From positions 2,733,026 through 2,797,025 of the forward strand of contig NZ_CP042243.1 in the NCBI RefSeq assembly GCF_008152325.1: a DNA stretch of 64,000 nt, given 5' to 3'. Both the position numbers and the translations under genes were made by a program. The first letter of the stretch is position 1; every line of letters begins with the position of its first letter. Shown one piece after another: positions 60,876 through 64,000 of this stretch. Source of the stretch: Crassaminicella thermophila (GTDB lineage: Bacteria; Bacillota; Clostridia; Peptostreptococcales; Thermotaleaceae). The notes below the pieces were generated by a model that was not told the DNA's origin, did not search any database, and was given only the letters and a program-made list of their open reading frames with translations.

Positions 60876-62069
60876 ATGATTACTAGATTATTAACAAAAG
60901 AGGATACCTCTGCTGCAAAAAAATTGTGGGGTTATGCATTTGAAACAGATGAACCCTTTTATACTTGGTACTTTCAAGAGGTATTCAACCCTAAAAATTC
61001 CATCGGTATTTTTTCTGAAGGAGAATTGGTGTCTTATTTGCAGCTTAACCCTTATACAATATATCTGAATGGAAACTCTTTCAAAGCTTCTTATGTAGTT
61101 GGGGTAATTACTTCCCCTGAATATAGAAATAAAGGAGCTATGAAAGTTTTACTTTCAAAAGCCATTGAAGAGATGAATAAAAGAAATCATTTTGTATCCA
61201 TATTAATGCCATTTGATACAACCTTTTATCGTCCATATGGATGGGAATTATGCTATAGCCAAATGAAATATGAAACTCCTATCTATATAGTAGGTCATTA
61301 TAGTAATCAAGAAAAGGGAGGTACTTTTTCTCGAATCAATCTTGATAAAGACTTTGAATCTCTAAATAATATATACGAAACCTATTTAAAACACCATCAT
61401 GGATATGTAAAAAGGAATAAAAAAAATTGGGACCATATTTTAAAAGATTTAGCATACTATAATGGCCATGCATATCTTTTAAAAGATTCTAAAAATCTTC
61501 CTGTTGGATACATTCTTTATTTTATAAAAAACGGAAAATTTACTGCCAAAGAAATAGTCTACAAAAATGAATGGGCAAAGAAATCTCTTTTTGGTTTTAT
61601 TTATAGCCATAAATCACAAGCGACTACAGTAGAATGGTCTGCTCCATCTAATGATTCTACCCATCTTTTTTTGAAAGATACGATTCAACCAAAGCCAACA
61701 AACAAAGTAAGCTTATATCCTTTTATGTGTGGTAGAATAATCAATATAAAAAAAGCTTTAGAAAGTTGTCTTTTTTCTAAAAGTATTTGCTGCTCCTTTT
61801 CCATGGAAATTACAGATTCATATGCCCCTTGGAATGACGGAACCTTTATTGTAACAATCCAAAACGGTAAAGCTTCTTTAGAAAAAACAGATCTATCTTC
61901 TGTAGATCTTTCATGTACCATTAATACTTTTTCCCAGCTTTTTTTTGGGGCTATTAATATTGATCAAGCCATTTCACTAGAAAAAATTATACTGCATAAT
62001 CAATCTATATTAGAAAATTTGTCAAAAATCTTTTATAGTAAAAACAATTATATAAATGAATTTTTTTAA
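60876..62069 (+). CDS. Eis-like GNAT acetyltransferase
   Basis: A 397-aa protein with an N-terminal GNAT domain carrying the acetyl-CoA loop (SYVVGVITSPEYRNKGAMKV), a second degenerate GNAT domain, and a C-terminal SCP2-like domain (about 290-390). ILMPFDTTFYRPYGWELCYS is typical of the Eis family, which acetylates aminoglycosides or other amines. GGAGG precedes the ATG, 12 bp after the DUF2156 gene. The substrate is unknown; resistance is possible but not shown. Confidence 0.85.
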   Translation: MITRLLTKEDTSAAKKLWGYAFETDEPFYTWYFQEVFNPKNSIGIFSEGELVSYLQLNPYTIYLNGNSFKASYVVGVITSPEYRNKGAMKVLLSKAIEEMNKRNHFVSILMPFDTTFYRPYGWELCYSQMKYETPIYIVGHYSNQEKGGTFSRINLDKDFESLNNIYETYLKHHHGYVKRNKKNWDHILKDLAYYNGHAYLLKDSKNLPVGYILYFIKNGKFTAKEIVYKNEWAKKSLFGFIYSHKSQATTVEWSAPSNDSTHLFLKDTIQPKPTNKVSLYPFMCGRIINIKKALESCLFSKSICCSFSMEITDSYAPWNDGTFIVTIQNGKASLEKTDLSSVDLSCTINTFSQLFFGAINIDQAISLEKIILHNQSILENLSKIFYSKNNYINEFF

Positions 62070-62103
62070 AAGAGTGGAATCCTTAAAAGGATTCCACTCT
62101 TTT
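62068..62103. terminator. Bidirectional terminator
   Basis: AAAAGAGTGGAATCCTT / AAGGATTCCACTCTTTT, 17-bp perfect arms with a 2-nt core, serves the converging acetyltransferase and tdh genes. Confidence 0.93.
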
Positions 62104-63052
62104 AAACACCTTTTTCTTTTAGCTTTGCAAGCATATCTATAGTCATCTTTTCTAAATCATATTCAACTTTAAAGCCCCATTCCTCAATTGCTGCAGTTGC
62201 ATCAATTGAATTTGGCCAGCTTTCTGCAATGCCTTGTCTTACTGGATCTACATCATAATCTATTTTAAAGCTTGGAATATGCTTTTTAATTTCAGCAGCA
62301 ATTTCCTCAGGCTCAAAACTCATAGCTGTTACATTAAATGCATTTCTATGCTTTAATTTTGAAGGATCTGCTTCCATCAAATCAATGATTGCATTTAAAG
62401 CATCAGGCATATACATCATATCCATATAAGTTCCCTTTGCAATATAAGAAGTATATTTACCAGACCTTAAAGCTTCATAATAAATATCAACTGCATAATC
62501 AGTTGTTCCACCTCCTGGAGGTGTTACATAAGAAATGAGTCCTGGAAAACGAACGCCTCTTGTATCAACCCCAAACTTATAATAGTAATAATCGCATAAT
62601 AGTTCTCCAGATACTTTGTTTACCCCATACATTGTAGTAGGTCTTTGTATTGTATCTTGAGGAGTTTTATCCTTTGGCGTTGATGGACCGAATGCACCTA
62701 TTGAACTTGGCGTAAAGAATTTACACTTAAGATCCTTTGCAACTTCTAAAGCATTTACAAGACCGCCCATATTTATATTCCAAGCAAGTAACGGTTTTGC
62801 TTCTGCAGTTGCTGAAAGCAATGCCGCTAAGTGGATGATCGTATCTGCTTTATATTTACTTGCTAATTCATGCATTTTTTGTGCATCTGTCACATCAAGT
62901 ATTTCAAAGGGACCAGATTGCACTACTACATGATCTTCTGGTTTTTTTATATCAGTTGCAATGACATTCTCTGATCCATATATACCTCTCATTTTCATCA
63001 CTAGTTCTGAACCAATTTGACCAAGAGAACCAGTTACTAATATTTTTTTCAT
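62102..63052 (-). CDS. tdh: L-threonine 3-dehydrogenase, SDR/epimerase type
   Basis: A 316-aa NAD-dependent short-chain dehydrogenase of the threonine dehydrogenase type found in Firmicutes. It has the nucleotide loop [13 protein letters not shown], the active-site YGVNKVSGE (Tyr and Lys), [11 protein letters not shown] and the family motif [20 protein letters not shown]. It converts threonine to 2-amino-3-oxobutyrate. ATG 63052 has GGAGGT 6 nt upstream; a longer frame to 63088 lacks a site. It is downstream of kbl in the same operon, giving the complete threonine-to-glycine route. Confidence 0.94.
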   Translation of the reverse strand: MKKILVTGSLGQIGSELVMKMRGIYGSENVIATDIKKPEDHVVVQSGPFEILDVTDAQKMHELASKYKADTIIHLAALLSATAEAKPLLAWNINMGGLVNALEVAKDLKCKFFTPSSIGAFGPSTPKDKTPQDTIQRPTTMYGVNKVSGELLCDYYYYKFGVDTRGVRFPGLISYVTPPGGGTTDYAVDIYYEALRSGKYTSYIAKGTYMDMMYMPDALNAIIDLMEADPSKLKHRNAFNVTAMSFEPEEIAAEIKKHIPSFKIDYDVDPVRQGIAESWPNSIDATAAIEEWGFKVEYDLEKMTIDMLAKLKEKGV

Positions 63053-63103
63053 TTCAAGACCTCCAAATATTTTTGATTCTTTTATCAAGCATCCTTAACT
63101 TAA

Positions 63104-64000
63104 TTAAATTATTCCCATTTCCTTTCCTACTTTTTCATAAATGGCCAATGCTTTGTTTAGCATTTCTTTACTATGACCTGCTGAAGGCATATTTCTTACT
63201 CTTCCTGTTCCTCTAGGTACCGTTGGAAATACAATAGCTTTTGCATATACACCTTCTTCATTTAATCTCTTACTGAATATTTGCGTTTTTTCTTCTTCTC
63301 CTATAATACATGGTGTAATAGGTGTTTCACTTTCTCCAATATTAAAACCTAGATCTTTCAATCCTTTTTTTAAATAATTTCCATTTTCCCATAGTTTTTC
63401 ATATAACTCTGTGCTTTCTGTCAAAATATTTATTGCTTCAATACATGCAGCTGCTGCACCTGGAGTTAAAGATGTAGAGAATAAAAATGGTCTAGCTCTC
63501 ACCTTTAGCCAATCAATTAAATCCTTTTTCCCTGCAACATATCCACCAACAACTCCAATAGCCTTAGAAAGAGTTCCTATTTGAAAATCAACCTTGTCTG
63601 ATAATCCAAAATGCTTTACTGTTCCTGCACCTTTGCCTAATACTCCTGAACCATGAGCATCATCTACATATGTGATAAGATCGAATTCTTGTGCAATTTC
63701 AATTATTTCAGGAAGCTTTGCAATATCCCCATCCATTGAAAACACACCATCTGTGATTACCATTATTTTTTTATATTGGCCAGATTCTTTTGCTTGTTTT
63801 GCTTTTAATCTTAAATCATCCATATCTGAATGCTTATATCTAATAATTTTAGCCTTTGATAATCTACATCCATCTATTATAGATGCATGGTTTAATTCAT
63901 CTGAAAGAATGGCATCATTCTGATCCATTACAGCTGAAATAGCTCCCATATTACAATTAAACCCAGATTGAAATGCAATTGCTGCTTCAGTCCCTTTAAA
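63104..64000 (-). CDS. kbl: Glycine C-acetyltransferase (2-amino-3-ketobutyrate CoA ligase), N-terminus beyond window
   Basis: A PLP enzyme of the alpha-oxoamine synthase family cleaving 2-amino-3-oxobutyrate with CoA to glycine and acetyl-CoA. The visible 298 residues include [20 protein letters not shown], the PLP lysine in [30 protein letters not shown], and the end KVGKEMGII. The frame is open to the window edge ([18 protein letters not shown] before the first in-window ATG), so the true start is outside. About 100 residues are missing. It is followed by tdh after 51 bp. Confidence 0.94.
   Translation of the reverse strand, partial: FKGTEAAIAFQSGFNCNMGAISAVMDQNDAILSDELNHASIIDGCRLSKAKIIRYKHSDMDDLRLKAKQAKESGQYKKIMVITDGVFSMDGDIAKLPEIIEIAQEFDLITYVDDAHGSGVLGKGAGTVKHFGLSDKVDFQIGTLSKAIGVVGGYVAGKKDLIDWLKVRARPFLFSTSLTPGAAAACIEAINILTESTELYEKLWENGNYLKKGLKDLGFNIGESETPITPCIIGEEEKTQIFSKRLNEEGVYAKAIVFPTVPRGTGRVRNMPSAGHSKEMLNKALAIYEKVGKEMGII

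Overview
The window is a low-GC, tightly packed bacterial chromosome segment from an endospore-forming anaerobic clostridium. The evidence is sporulation and germination genes (sleB-ypeB, spoIIR, a gerK-type operon, a sipL-like coat gene, yabG), amino-acid fermentation genes (lysine aminomutases, arginine deiminase, threonine dehydrogenase / KBL) and strong Gram-positive ribosome-binding sites. A relative of Crassaminicella, Caminicella or Alkaliphilus is plausible, but I cannot fix the species. No rRNA, tRNA or CRISPR array was found.

Layout. 1-10.7 kb: a cell-surface block with a three-gene minus-strand operon (a 2119-aa IPT/TIG-repeat protein flanked by two smaller secreted proteins), a divergent protein with two near-identical 114-aa repeats, and an SLH-domain protein. 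10.8-20.1 kb: the lysine fermentation operon kdd-kamA-kamB-kamC-kamD-kamE behind a clear sigma-54 promoter, with a PAS/AAA+/Fis sigma-54 activator gene just upstream and matching palindromes in front of both. kamD carries a 1-nt frameshift. 20.1-33 kb: an ArgS-derived protein lacking the catalytic core, a ywiB homologue, ddl, sleB-ypeB, spoIIR, a gerK-type germinant-receptor operon (gerKA frameshifted near its 3' end), a GntR regulator, ispE and a sipL-like gene. 33-41 kb: argG-argH-argF, a chemoreceptor, arginine deiminase and veg. 47.7-57.6 kb: an RND efflux pair with TetR, MATE with MarR, and a TerD/unknown/TelA/XpaC-like stress cluster. 58-64 kb: a tandem glycine riboswitch controlling an AGCS symporter, two acetyltransferase-fold genes, and tdh-kbl (threonine to glycine).

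The most striking system lies at 42.4-47.6 kb. The sporulation protease gene yabG is split in two. Its first 233 codons lie at 46.8-47.5 kb behind a sigma-K-like promoter, and its last 57 codons lie 4.2 kb away at 42.4-42.6 kb. Between them is a 4238-bp element that encodes a large serine recombinase (directly after the broken yabG end, same strand), a 31-aa peptide, a sigma-54-driven thiolase and a cysteine-cluster protein. Both junctions carry TACTAAT in the same reading frame. Recombination there restores a continuous 290-codon yabG and gives a circle junction with a perfect 7-bp inverted repeat. This is the architecture of a skin-like, developmentally excised element, here in yabG and carrying a central-metabolism gene. 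Excision would also place a cytoplasmic SpoIID-amidase fusion gene directly behind yabG.

Two families of short dispersed intergenic repeats recur through the window, one copy of each inside the element.
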